A DNA stretch of 48,141 nucleotides, from assembly GCF_001668615.1 (NCBI RefSeq), contig NZ_LZMC01000101.1, forward strand, positions 1 through 48,141, given 5' to 3'. The notes under the pieces were generated by a model, which was not told the origin of the DNA, did no database searches, and saw only the letters and a program-made list of their open reading frames with translations. Position numbers and translations under genes: made by a program. This DNA comes from Mycobacterium sp. 1274761.0 (lineage in GTDB: Bacteria > Actinomycetota > Actinomycetes > Mycobacteriales > Mycobacteriaceae). Below, piece after piece: positions 15,725 to 23,815 of this stretch. Positions within the stretch are counted from its first letter, which is position 1; every line of letters begins with the position of its first letter.

Positions 15725-17127
15725 TGGCCGGCCATCTTTTCCTGTCCTACTCGACCCAGGACCGCGATGTGGCCGAGCTCGTGCGCGCGACGCTGGAACG
15801 CCATGGTCGACGGGTCTGGATGGCGCCCAGAGATGTCCCACCGGGAATGAGCTACCCCGAGGCGATCATCGGGGCCATCCGGGACAGCGATAGCGCGGTC
15901 CTGATACTCAGTGCGAGTTCCAACCAGTCGCCGCACGTGCTCAGGGAAGTGGAGCGGCTGTCCAACGATACGAAGCGGATCTTCGTGATCCGCATCGAAC
16001 CTGTCCAGCTGTCGGACGGTCTTGCTTATTTCGCGAGCATGATTCAGTGGGTCGAGGCGTCGCGGGAGCAACTGCAACGGGACCCGGTCGGCGCACTGCG
16101 GTCGATCCTGGAACCGGCGCACGGGGGCGGAGGCGGTCCGGCCGCACCACCACGGCCGGGCACGGTGTCCCCGTTCGGCGTGGCGGCGTCACTCACGGTG
16201 GACCCGCCGCCGACCAGCTTCTCGGCCCTGGCTGAGGCGCAGAGGCGAATGCTGACGACATTTGGTGTCGCCGTCCTCGACTTCATCTGTCAGCGCCCCG
16301 ACCCCGCCGCTCCAATCCGGCGGCGTGACCTGCTGGCAGAGCTGGTCAGAGCTGCGCCCACTGTTTTCGAGGGCCTGACGAACCGCCAATTCGAATCGCT
16401 TCTGCACGATGCGAAGCTCAACGGGTGCGTGCCCGGATTGCTCGAAAACGAAGACGGCGTCTACGTAATCGAGGAGAACATCTCCGTCAAACTCGAGCGG
16501 AACACACTGGCCAAGAACTTGATCGCACGGCACGCGGCGCGACTGGTCAGGTCGGGAATGGTTGTTGCCGTGGACGGCGGGTCGACGACCCTGCCGATCG
16601 TGCAGAACCTTCTCGCCGCGGTGGAGGTCGGTGACCTGGACGAAATCGTCATCATCACCAACTCGTTGACCAATGCCCAGGCGGTCAGTGAATTCATGTC
16701 GGACCAGGGATGGACCGACGAAACGGCGCTGGTGAGCCTGTACCTCGCCGGTGGTTATGTACGTCCCAACACTCACGCAACGACGTGGGGCGAATGGGTG
16801 GAGCGCGAGACGAATGAACTACTCGAAGAGCTCGAACGCGAACAACGCACAGTGGATATTGCGTTCGTCGGAGGCAACGGTTTCGACTTGGCTTCGGGGG
16901 TCACCATGGGGACCAGCGCCGAGCTCGGGTTCAAACGCTTTGCACTGGAATACGCTACGGAGCCCTACATCGTCGCCGACAGCTCCAAAGCAGGTATCAC
17001 CCTGCAGGTATCGATTGCGGGATGGGATGACCGCTTCACCCTTTTGACCAACGTGCTTCCCCATACAGTGGTACCGCGCCTCGAAGAGTTGGTGCTGGCG
17101 GGACGAATAATCGAGGTCCGGGAGTGA
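15721..17127 (+). CDS. TIR domain fused to DeoR-type sugar-phosphate sensor domain
   Basis: 468 residues. Residues 4-130 form a TIR_2 domain: HLFLSYSTQDRDVAELV, the BB-loop-like APRDVPPGMSYPEAI, and SSNQSPHVLREVERL, where E76 sits at the position of the catalytic glutamate of NAD-cleaving TIR domains. A Gly/Pro-rich linker (131-165) leads to a possible winged-helix segment (about 172-235). Residues 242-468 are a DeoR C-terminal sensor domain with VDGGSTT (274-280), ITNSL, AGGYVRPN, AFVGGNGFD and VADSSKAG (418-425), which in DeoR regulators binds a phosphorylated sugar. The TIR domain thus occupies the place of the usual DeoR DNA-binding N-terminus. The gene overlaps both PfkB neighbours by 4 bp. 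It may be a sugar-phosphate-gated NADase or a modified repressor; neither is shown. Confidence 0.88.
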   Translation: MMAGHLFLSYSTQDRDVAELVRATLERHGRRVWMAPRDVPPGMSYPEAIIGAIRDSDSAVLILSASSNQSPHVLREVERLSNDTKRIFVIRIEPVQLSDGLAYFASMIQWVEASREQLQRDPVGALRSILEPAHGGGGGPAAPPRPGTVSPFGVAASLTVDPPPTSFSALAEAQRRMLTTFGVAVLDFICQRPDPAAPIRRRDLLAELVRAAPTVFEGLTNRQFESLLHDAKLNGCVPGLLENEDGVYVIEENISVKLERNTLAKNLIARHAARLVRSGMVVAVDGGSTTLPIVQNLLAAVEVGDLDEIVIITNSLTNAQAVSEFMSDQGWTDETALVSLYLAGGYVRPNTHATTWGEWVERETNELLEELEREQRTVDIAFVGGNGFDLASGVTMGTSAELGFKRFALEYATEPYIVADSSKAGITLQVSIAGWDDRFTLLTNVLPHTVVPRLEELVLAGRIIEVRE

Positions 17128-18080
17128 CGGTGCGGACCCTCACGCTGAGTCCCGGCTTCGACCACGATGTGGTGGTCGATCGAATCGACCCGGGCTGTGT
17201 CGGTGCGGTACTTCAGTGGAAGACCCACGCCAGCGGAAAGGGTCTGAACGTCTCGCGCACCATCCGTGCCCTCGGCGGTGACACGGTCGCATACGCAGTG
17301 GTCGGTGACTCCGAGGCGGCGGCGTTCACTGCGCTCGCCGAACGCGACGGCTACGCAGTGAGCAGCGTCGTCATCGAGCAACCGATGCGCAACAATCTGA
17401 CGCTGAGGGTAGGTGACCACGGCGCCACGGCGGGTCATGCCGCCGGTCGAAGGTTCAGCGACGTCCCCGAGCAGGCTGTACGTGATCTGTTCGACCGGCT
17501 GCTCGCCGACATTTCGCCCGGCGACGTGGTGTCGTTCAACGGGTCGCTGCCCGACAATTCTCGGCCGACGGTGTGGGCTGAACGAGCCGGCGAGATTCAC
17601 GCCAGAGGCGCGCTTCTCTTCGCCGATGTGCAGGGAGAGGCAATGCTTCGCCTGCTCGAGACCCGACTCGTCGTTGCCGCCAAACCGAACCATGACGAAT
17701 CGCGTGCGCTCTCCGAGCCCGGCGAAGGCCGACAGCCGCTCGATGATGCGCTGGCCGCGATTCGCCGCATGCACTCCCTTGGCGTCGCCGATCCCATCGT
17801 GACCCTCGGCGCGATGGGCGCCCTACACGTCGACGGCGATCTCATCGTCCGTTCGGAGTGCCCGTGCGATGCTTCGCGCATCGAGGTCGGAGCGGGTGAC
17901 GCGTTCGTCGCCGGCTATTGCGCCGGGGTCGATGTAGTGGCGTGGCAGGGGTGTCGCCCCGTGGCACTGGGTCTGGCCACCGCGTCTGCACACGTCGACG
18001 GGTTCGACGGTGACGACCTGGCCTCGCGCGTCGAGGGGCGGCTGGCGCGGATTGTCACCGAAGTGCTTGAGCCGCTCTAG
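17124..18080 (+). CDS. PfkB-family kinase, FruK/LacC-like (1-phosphofructokinase type)
   Basis: The 318-residue protein starts at GTG, overlapping the TIR-DeoR stop by 4 bp. The N-terminus TLTLSPGFDHDVVVD and SGKGLNVSRTIRALG (37-51) are typical of the 1-phosphofructokinase/tagatose-6-phosphate kinase branch, and EVGAGDAFVAGY (254-265) carries the catalytic base D259. KPNHDE (187-192) matches the usual KPN.EE element. FruK phosphorylates fructose-1-phosphate made by a fructose-specific PTS, the product that often controls a DeoR/FruR regulator; here the DeoR sensor is in the TIR fusion next door but no fructose Enzyme II is present. Substrate therefore uncertain. Confidence 0.85.
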   Translation: MTVRTLTLSPGFDHDVVVDRIDPGCVGAVLQWKTHASGKGLNVSRTIRALGGDTVAYAVVGDSEAAAFTALAERDGYAVSSVVIEQPMRNNLTLRVGDHGATAGHAAGRRFSDVPEQAVRDLFDRLLADISPGDVVSFNGSLPDNSRPTVWAERAGEIHARGALLFADVQGEAMLRLLETRLVVAAKPNHDESRALSEPGEGRQPLDDALAAIRRMHSLGVADPIVTLGAMGALHVDGDLIVRSECPCDASRIEVGAGDAFVAGYCAGVDVVAWQGCRPVALGLATASAHVDGFDGDDLASRVEGRLARIVTEVLEPL

Positions 18081-18091
18081 AGGTCTTCCGC

Positions 18092-18111
18092 GCAGGTAAT
18101 TTGTAGCCTGC
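18092..18111. promoter_or_regulatory. Inverted repeat overlapping the ptsI promoter, GCAGG-N10-CCTGC
   Basis: Five-base inverted arms at 18092-18096 and 18107-18111 flank and overlap the predicted ptsI -10 hexamer, so a bound repressor here would block internal initiation. The arms are short, so this is only a candidate. Confidence 0.3.
18104..18109 (+). promoter_or_regulatory. Predicted internal -10 element for ptsI (leaderless)
   Basis: TAGCCT fits TANNNT and ends 6 nt before the ptsI GTG, which has no Shine-Dalgarno. ptsI may therefore have its own leaderless promoter besides read-through from the kinase/TIR genes. Confidence 0.45.
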
Positions 18112-18115
18112 TTCG

Positions 18116-19825
18116 GTGACCTACGTTCCCCCCGACGGCACGCCCCCCACTGGCACCGTGCTGCACGGGGTGCCGGTCGTCGCCGGCGTCGCGTACGGTC
18201 CGGTGATCCGGCCCGGCCGCCTGCCGGTGCTCGACAATGTCGATGCAGCGCCGGAGGTAGAGGAGGAAGACCGGTCCGCCGAGGCCGCCCGCTTCGCCGC
18301 GGCCGTCACAGCGGTGGCCGCCCGCATGCGTGACCGTGCCGCCCACGCGACCGGTGCGGCGGCAGAGGTGTTGGCCGCCACGGCCGCGCTGGCGCAGGAC
18401 CGGGCCTGGCTCGGCGCCGCCGAAACGCTCATCAACGCAGGCGCTCCCGCCCCGCGGGCCGTGGTCGCGGCTGTCGACCAGTTTGTCGATCTCTTCACCC
18501 AGCTCGGCGGCCTGATGGCCGAACGTGTGACCGATCTGCGCGACATCCGCGACCGGGTCATCGCCGAGCTCAGCGGACTGCCGGAACCCGGCGCGCCGCT
18601 GCCCGACGTCCCGTCCGTACTGCTGGCCGACGACCTCGCACCCGTCGAGACCGCGGGCCTGGACCCGGCCCGCATCGTTGCGCTGGCCACCACCGTGGGC
18701 GGGCCCACCAGCCACACCGCGATCATCGCCCGCCAGCTGGGCCTGCCCTGCGTGGTGGCCGTCGAGGGGCTCGACGCGGTCGGTGTCGGGGCGATGGTGC
18801 TTGTCGACGGCACCCAGGGCACTGTCACCGTCGCGCCCGACCCGGCCGTGGCGTCCGCGGCGATCGAATTGTCCCGGCGCGAGGCGGCACTGGCCACGCG
18901 GTGGACCGGTCCCGGCGCGACCGCCGACGGTCACCGCGTCGCGGTGCTCGCCAACGTCGCGGACGGCGCCGCCGCCCGACGCGCGCGCGAGACGCCGGCC
19001 GAGGGTGTCGGTCTGTTCCGCACCGAGCTCTGCTTCCTCAACCGCGACACCGAGCCCGGTGTCGAGGAGCAGGCGCAGATCTACGGCGAGGTGCTCGAGG
19101 TGTTCTCCGGGCACAGGGTCGTCATCAGGACGCTGGACGTCGGATCGGACAAGCCGCTGAAGTTCGCCGGCCCCTCGCCTGACCGGCACCAGGAGGCCAA
19201 CCCGGCGCTGGGCGTGCGGGGCATCCGGATCGCGGAGGAAAATCCGGGGTTGCTGGAGCGTCAGCTCGACGCGATCGCCGCCGCGGCCGAGCGGGCCGGT
19301 ACGGCGCCGTGGGTGATGGCGCCGATGATCGCCACCGCCGACGAAGCGGAAAGCTTTGCGGCACAGGTGCGTTCGCGAGGGCTGACGCCGGGCGTGATGG
19401 TCGAGGTGCCTGCCGCCGCGCTGCTGGCAGACCGGATCGGAGAACACGTCGACTTCCTGTCGATCGGCACCAACGACCTGGCCCAGTACACGATGGCCGC
19501 CGATCGCATGTCGGCCGATCTTGCGCCGCTCACCGACCCCTGGCAGCCCGCCGTGCTCACCCTCGTCGCGATGGTGGCTCGGGCGGGGGCCGCGGCAGGG
19601 AAACCGGTCGGCGTATGCGGCGAGGCCGCCGCCGACCCGCTGCTGGCGTGCGTGCTGGTCGGGCTCGGGGTGACGTCGCTGTCTGCGGCGGCCGTGGCGG
19701 TCACCGGCGTCGGCGCCAAGCTGGCGCAGGTGACGCTGCAACACTGCCGCGATGCGGCCGCCGCGGTGCTGGCCACCGCAAGCGCGGCCGAGGCCCGTGC
19801 CACCGCCATGACGGTGCTGGGCTGA
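18116..19825 (+). CDS. ptsI: PTS Enzyme I (phosphoenolpyruvate-protein phosphotransferase)
   Basis: The 569-residue protein has the full length and layout of Enzyme I: an N-terminal domain (1-140) that binds HPr, the phosphohistidine H200 in GGPTSHTAIIARQLG, and the C-terminal PEP-binding barrel with GVGLFRTELCFLNR, SIGTNDLAQYTMAADR and the active-site cysteine in GVCGEAA. It autophosphorylates from phosphoenolpyruvate and passes phosphate to HPr, which is encoded by ptsH at the other end of this locus. It closes the operon that begins with the ribokinase-like gene, 35 bp after the FruK-like gene. All recognisable catalytic residues are present, so an active enzyme is expected. Confidence 0.95.
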   Translation: MTYVPPDGTPPTGTVLHGVPVVAGVAYGPVIRPGRLPVLDNVDAAPEVEEEDRSAEAARFAAAVTAVAARMRDRAAHATGAAAEVLAATAALAQDRAWLGAAETLINAGAPAPRAVVAAVDQFVDLFTQLGGLMAERVTDLRDIRDRVIAELSGLPEPGAPLPDVPSVLLADDLAPVETAGLDPARIVALATTVGGPTSHTAIIARQLGLPCVVAVEGLDAVGVGAMVLVDGTQGTVTVAPDPAVASAAIELSRREAALATRWTGPGATADGHRVAVLANVADGAAARRARETPAEGVGLFRTELCFLNRDTEPGVEEQAQIYGEVLEVFSGHRVVIRTLDVGSDKPLKFAGPSPDRHQEANPALGVRGIRIAEENPGLLERQLDAIAAAAERAGTAPWVMAPMIATADEAESFAAQVRSRGLTPGVMVEVPAAALLADRIGEHVDFLSIGTNDLAQYTMAADRMSADLAPLTDPWQPAVLTLVAMVARAGAAAGKPVGVCGEAAADPLLACVLVGLGVTSLSAAAVAVTGVGAKLAQVTLQHCRDAAAAVLATASAAEARATAMTVLG

Positions 19826-19832
19826 TTTCTTT

Positions 19833-19896
19833 CCGCGAGCAGACGCAAACGCACGCAAAACGCCGGTGAGTCGCATGCATACGCGTCTGCTCGCGG
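19833..19896. terminator. 14-bp perfect inverted repeat after ptsI, likely terminator
   Basis: CCGCGAGCAGACGC (19833-19846) is repeated in exact inverse at 19883-19896, with a 36-nt loop that contains aaacgcacgcaaaa. It starts 7 bp after the ptsI stop and precedes the pirin promoter. From memory, a GAGCAGACGCAAA core recurs in intergenic hairpins of mycobacteria and resembles the TRIT terminator class. No long T-run follows. Confidence 0.55.
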
Positions 19897-19922
19897 GAGG
19901 AAACACTCCCCCCGGAATTAAT

Positions 19923-19936
19923 CGGACTACGGTCCG
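19923..19936. promoter_or_regulatory. Candidate operator upstream of the second pirin, CGGAC-TACG-GTCCG
   Basis: A perfect 5-bp inverted repeat with a 4-bp spacer lies 13-26 bp before the pirin ATG, where the core promoter is expected. It has the size of a small dimeric repressor site. Confidence 0.35.
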
Positions 19937-19948
19937 GTTCTACGTCGT

Positions 19949-20920
19949 ATGCCTGCTATCACCGCCGACACATTGACATTGCCACGGCTTTCAGCGCCGA
20001 CGGCAGCCGACACCGAGCGCCCCGTTCGCTCGATCACCACCGGCCCCCGTGGCTACGAGGGCGAGGGCTTCCCCGTCGTGCGCGCGTTCGCCGGCGTGAG
20101 CGCCGCGGATCTCGACCCGTTCGTCCACATGGACCAGATGGGCGAGGTGGAATACCAGCCCGGTGAACCGAGGGGCACGGACTGGCATCCGCACCGCGGC
20201 TTCGAAACCGTCACCTACATGATCGATGGCCGCTTCGCCCATCAGGACAGTCACGGTGGCGGCGGGCTGATCACCGACGGCGCCACGCAATGGATGACCG
20301 CCGGTTCGGGCATCCTGCACATTGAGACGCCGCCCGCCGAACTCGTTGAAAGCGGCGGCATGTTCCACGGCATCCAGCTGTGGGTGAACCTGCCGCGCAA
20401 GGACAAGTTCGCCACGCCGCGGTACCAGGCGATCGAGGGCGGCGAAGTAAAGCTGCTGTCGTCGGACGACGGTGGCGCGCTGGTACGCGTCATCGCCGGT
20501 GAGGTCGACGGGCAGGGCGGACCAGGATTGACGCATACACCGATAACCCTGTCGCACAGCACAATCGAGCCCGGCGCACAGTTGAGCCTGCCGTGGAACC
20601 GCGACTTCAACGCGCTGGTCTATGTGCTGTCGGGCCGAGGCGCCGTCGGACCCGTCGGACACCCGATCCACCAGGGCCAGCTCGCCGTGTTCGGCCCCGG
20701 TGACCGCATCACCATCGCCGCCGCGCCGACACAGGAGTCGCGCAGGCCCACACTTGATGTGTTGATTCTCGGTGGCAAGCCGATCCGCGAACCGGTCGTC
20801 GCCTACGGCCCGTTCGTGATGAACAACAAGGCCGAACTGATCCAGGCACTCGAGGACTACAACGCGGGCAAGTTCGGCGCCATCCCGCCGAATGCGTTGA
20901 TGCCGCACCGGATTGGGTGA
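19949..20920 (+). CDS. Pirin family protein (second copy)
   Basis: A 323-residue pirin from ATG 19949, clearly diverged from the copy at 4630-5601. The metal ligands are again complete: H80 and H82 in WHPHRG, and H124 and E126 in LHIE. The N-terminal cupin covers about 40-150 and the pirin_C domain about 200-300. The extended N-terminus and the C-terminal tail (FVMNNKAELIQALEDYNAGK) match a common actinobacterial pirin group. It stands alone, between the ptsI terminator and the convergent FUSC gene, whose stop is 4 bp away. Confidence 0.92.
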   Translation: MPAITADTLTLPRLSAPTAADTERPVRSITTGPRGYEGEGFPVVRAFAGVSAADLDPFVHMDQMGEVEYQPGEPRGTDWHPHRGFETVTYMIDGRFAHQDSHGGGGLITDGATQWMTAGSGILHIETPPAELVESGGMFHGIQLWVNLPRKDKFATPRYQAIEGGEVKLLSSDDGGALVRVIAGEVDGQGGPGLTHTPITLSHSTIEPGAQLSLPWNRDFNALVYVLSGRGAVGPVGHPIHQGQLAVFGPGDRITIAAAPTQESRRPTLDVLILGGKPIREPVVAYGPFVMNNKAELIQALEDYNAGKFGAIPPNALMPHRIG

Positions 20921-20924
20921 TCGG

Positions 20925-23084
20925 TCAGTGGTGGGCCGCCAGGTCCACCGGGTGCGGGTACACCAGCTCCAGCTCGCCGATCGCGGCCGCCGCCGTCACC
21001 AACGGCATCGCGGCCGCGACGGCCATTGCGTCGCCGGTGGATTCGGCCCGCAAAGCGACCACGAACTCGTCGCCGATCGGCGTCCAATCCTCTCCTGTGC
21101 CAAGCTCGCCCGACAGCCGTTCGCGGATCGCGGCGGTGTGCGCCTCGATAACTTCCCGCAGCTGCGGATATGTGCCCAGCGGCGGCGGTGTCGGGATGTC
21201 GGTGATCAGGTCTGCGGCTGCGCGCACCCGGATCGCCCTGTTGAAGGCGCGCACGATCGGGCCGCGGAAGTCGGTGTTCCCCCCGCTCTCGGAAAGGTAT
21301 TGGCGCACAGCGTCATCCGCGACCCGCGAAGCGCCGATCGCGTCGTGGCTCATGGCTGCCAGCGTGTCGGCCATGTGCTCGTCTTCGCCTCGGGTGATGC
21401 GCAGCACCGCCGCCTCGAGGTAGCGCGCGAAGACGTTGCGGGCCGACTCGACGGCGGCCTCGGCCGAGGCGGTGGCACCGCGCGGCCACAGCAGCAGCGA
21501 CACCACCACGCCCACCAGCGCGCCGACCATAACGTCCTCGACGCGAACAAGGCCGACACTCCATCCGGTCGGCACGATCAGGTTGAAGAAGATCAGCACC
21601 ATCATCGTGAACGCGGCCTGGCCCGCGGTGAACGAGGCAACCTCGGGCACGAACGCCGACCCGAACACCACCACGGGCATCAGGATCCACAACACCGCGG
21701 GGTCGACCCCGACGACGCTGATCAGCAGCGCACCGAGAGCGAACCCGATCGCGGTGCCCACCACGGCCCGCAGCGTCTTGGTACCGGTGGTGAGCGCGCT
21801 GCTGCGCAGCACCGACATGGCGCCGAGGACAACCCAGAATCCATGCTCGACCGGAAACAGATGGGTGACCGCGACCGCGACCGCGAGCCCCAGACCGGTG
21901 CGCAGCGCGTTGCGTACTGCGACCGCCCGGCCGGTCAGAAAGCCCGACGTCGTGACGGTCACCGCCGCCGTCGCCGGAATCAGCCGGTCCGTCGCTGTTG
22001 TCGCCGGCAGCCCCATACCGAGCGCCCTGGCCCACACCGGTCGGGCGTCGGCCGCCGCGGCCGCCGCGATCACGCGGCCCGTAGCCCCGATGGTCGCCGC
22101 GATGGTCCGACGGCTCAGCAGTTCGCGACCCACGGCGGCCGCGGAGGCGTCGTCGGGCGCGCCGAGGATCGCCTCGACGTCCTCGCGGTAGCGGCCGCGC
22201 GCCACCGACCGCAGCTGGATCAGCGCGGCTTCGAGGTCGCCGCGTTGTTCCGTGCGGTCGGCGACGCGGCTTTCCCGCAGCACGGCCGCCGAGCAGCGCA
22301 GCACCCGCACACCCGGCGCCTGCATGTCCCGCAACCCTGGGCTGGCCTCGTCGGTGACCCGCTCGGCCAGCCATTCCAGGTCTTCGACCACCCGCACCAG
22401 GGCCCGGCTGCCCGCCGAGAGCCCCACCGGACGGAAGTCCGCGCCAAGGAAGTTCTCGCGCAGTGCCAGCATCGCCGCGGCAACCTCCTCGCGGGTCGCG
22501 GTGCCCTCCAGCCGGTCGGCCAACGCAGTGACCGCGCTCGCGGCATGCCGGCGCAGCTCGCCGTGGTGGCGCGGGGGAAGGAAGAACAGAGCGGCGGGCA
22601 CGCAGACGGCGAGTGCCACCGCCCAGCCCAGCAGCCGCTCTGAGATCGGACCGACCGGCGTGCAGGCCGGCAGCACGAACGTCAGCAATGTCGGGCGCTG
22701 GCCCGCCGCGATCGTCTCGCTGAGCACACCGGAGAACGTCACCGCCACACCCAGTACGAACATCGCGCCGACCGACAGCCAGGCGTGCGGGGCCACGAGC
22801 GTGCCAAGTGTGATGAGCACTGCGCCGTTGAGCCCAAGGCCCGCATACGCCGCCGCCCGCGTCTGGGTGTTGCCGGGGAAGTCGGCCAGCACCATCAGCG
22901 CAAACGAGCCGAAGATAGTGAACAACGGCGCCTGCGAACCGCCCGCCACCGCGAAGCACACCGCCGCCGCCAGCGGCACCACCACCGCGGCGCGCAGCGC
23001 CCGTCGGAAAGCATCGAGCTCGGGATCACGCTCCCGGATGCGTGCCCGCACGCGGCGCGCAAGTCCGGTGGGCCCGTCAGTCAT
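20925..23084 (-). CDS. FUSC family membrane transporter (aromatic acid/fusaric acid exporter-like)
   Basis: The 719-residue protein has the duplicated FUSC layout: a first cluster of about six membrane segments (about 28-170), a long soluble region (about 175-345), a second six-segment cluster (about 365-535), and a C-terminal soluble domain. Family members export aromatic acids or similar compounds, or supply small metabolites to the envelope. It is co-transcribed with the upstream TetR gene, whose 3' end overlaps this start by 8 bp, so the TetR is its probable regulator. Confidence 0.88.
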   Translation of the reverse strand: MTDGPTGLARRVRARIRERDPELDAFRRALRAAVVVPLAAAVCFAVAGGSQAPLFTIFGSFALMVLADFPGNTQTRAAAYAGLGLNGAVLITLGTLVAPHAWLSVGAMFVLGVAVTFSGVLSETIAAGQRPTLLTFVLPACTPVGPISERLLGWAVALAVCVPAALFFLPPRHHGELRRHAASAVTALADRLEGTATREEVAAAMLALRENFLGADFRPVGLSAGSRALVRVVEDLEWLAERVTDEASPGLRDMQAPGVRVLRCSAAVLRESRVADRTEQRGDLEAALIQLRSVARGRYREDVEAILGAPDDASAAAVGRELLSRRTIAATIGATGRVIAAAAAADARPVWARALGMGLPATTATDRLIPATAAVTVTTSGFLTGRAVAVRNALRTGLGLAVAVAVTHLFPVEHGFWVVLGAMSVLRSSALTTGTKTLRAVVGTAIGFALGALLISVVGVDPAVLWILMPVVVFGSAFVPEVASFTAGQAAFTMMVLIFFNLIVPTGWSVGLVRVEDVMVGALVGVVVSLLLWPRGATASAEAAVESARNVFARYLEAAVLRITRGEDEHMADTLAAMSHDAIGASRVADDAVRQYLSESGGNTDFRGPIVRAFNRAIRVRAAADLITDIPTPPPLGTYPQLREVIEAHTAAIRERLSGELGTGEDWTPIGDEFVVALRAESTGDAMAVAAAMPLVTAAAAIGELELVYPHPVDLAAHH

Positions 23085-23694
23085 CCGTAGGGACGGAGGC
23101 GAATCGGCCGCTGTCGAGTGCCTCGGTGAGCTGCCTGGCGATCCACGCCAGCGCGGCAGTATCCCGCGGCAGCGTGGCCTGCTCGTGCCCGATCAACAGG
23201 TACACGGCCCACCGCGCAAACATCTGCGCCTGGTGGTGGTTGTCCAGGATCTCCATCGCCGCGGAGAACATGACGTCGAAGCGTTGCTGGTCGACCCGCT
23301 GCTGGATGTCGTACACGTCGGGGTCGATCGAACTCCACGCCCGGATCGCGGCCTCGGCGCCGTGCGGGAGCTCCAGGCCCGCCTGGATCAGGCTGTCGAT
23401 GCGGCGGCGCGGGTCGGTTTCGGATTTGAGGAATTCGATGATCAGAACCGTTCGCTCTTTCATCCAGTTCTCGACGAGTTCCCGGGTGTAGGCCTGCCAG
23501 CCGGAGAAGTAGTGATAAAAGGATCCGGTCGTGACGCCGAGGCGGTTGCATACCTCGGCCAGCTTAAGCCCGCCGTAGCCGAGGTCGGACAGCACGTCGA
23601 GGCCGGTTTCGAAATACGCCTCACGTGACACGACGCCCGCCATGGGACGGAACCCTAGCCGCTGCGGCCCTTTGCGGAGCGCGGTCTGAGGCAT
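23077..23694 (-). CDS. TetR family regulator of the FUSC transporter
   Basis: Up to 205 residues from the ATG complementary to 23692-23694, which has an aggtaag stretch at a reasonable distance; a second possible start is MAGVVSREAYF at 23643. The N-terminal HTH reads LKLAEVCNRLGVTTGSFYHY, a standard TetR recognition region, followed by an all-helical ligand domain with no recognised ligand type. It overlaps the downstream FUSC gene by 8 bp and is divergent from another TetR gene at 23816. Confidence 0.88.
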   Translation of the reverse strand: MPQTALRKGPQRLGFRPMAGVVSREAYFETGLDVLSDLGYGGLKLAEVCNRLGVTTGSFYHYFSGWQAYTRELVENWMKERTVLIIEFLKSETDPRRRIDSLIQAGLELPHGAEAAIRAWSSIDPDVYDIQQRVDQQRFDVMFSAAMEILDNHHQAQMFARWAVYLLIGHEQATLPRDTAALAWIARQLTEALDSGRFASVPTDD

Positions 23695-23815
23695 CTGACT
23701 TACCTATGCGTCGACCCCGCAGGGTTGCGGCGCGGATATTCGTAAGTTTGCTGACCCGACATTCGAGTTGGGTGTTCGACGAAGTCTGGCGATGACGTGT
23801 GGCAAGATATTGACT

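Noticed and set aside
18077..19906. A 609-codon open frame antisense to ptsI
   Set aside because: It is a GC-driven shadow. The translation is Arg/Gly/His-rich with no family features, while the opposite strand encodes an intact Enzyme I.
20925..23694. TetR-FUSC pair as a novel system
   Set aside because: A TetR overlapping a FUSC exporter is a common regulator-efflux arrangement in actinobacteria.
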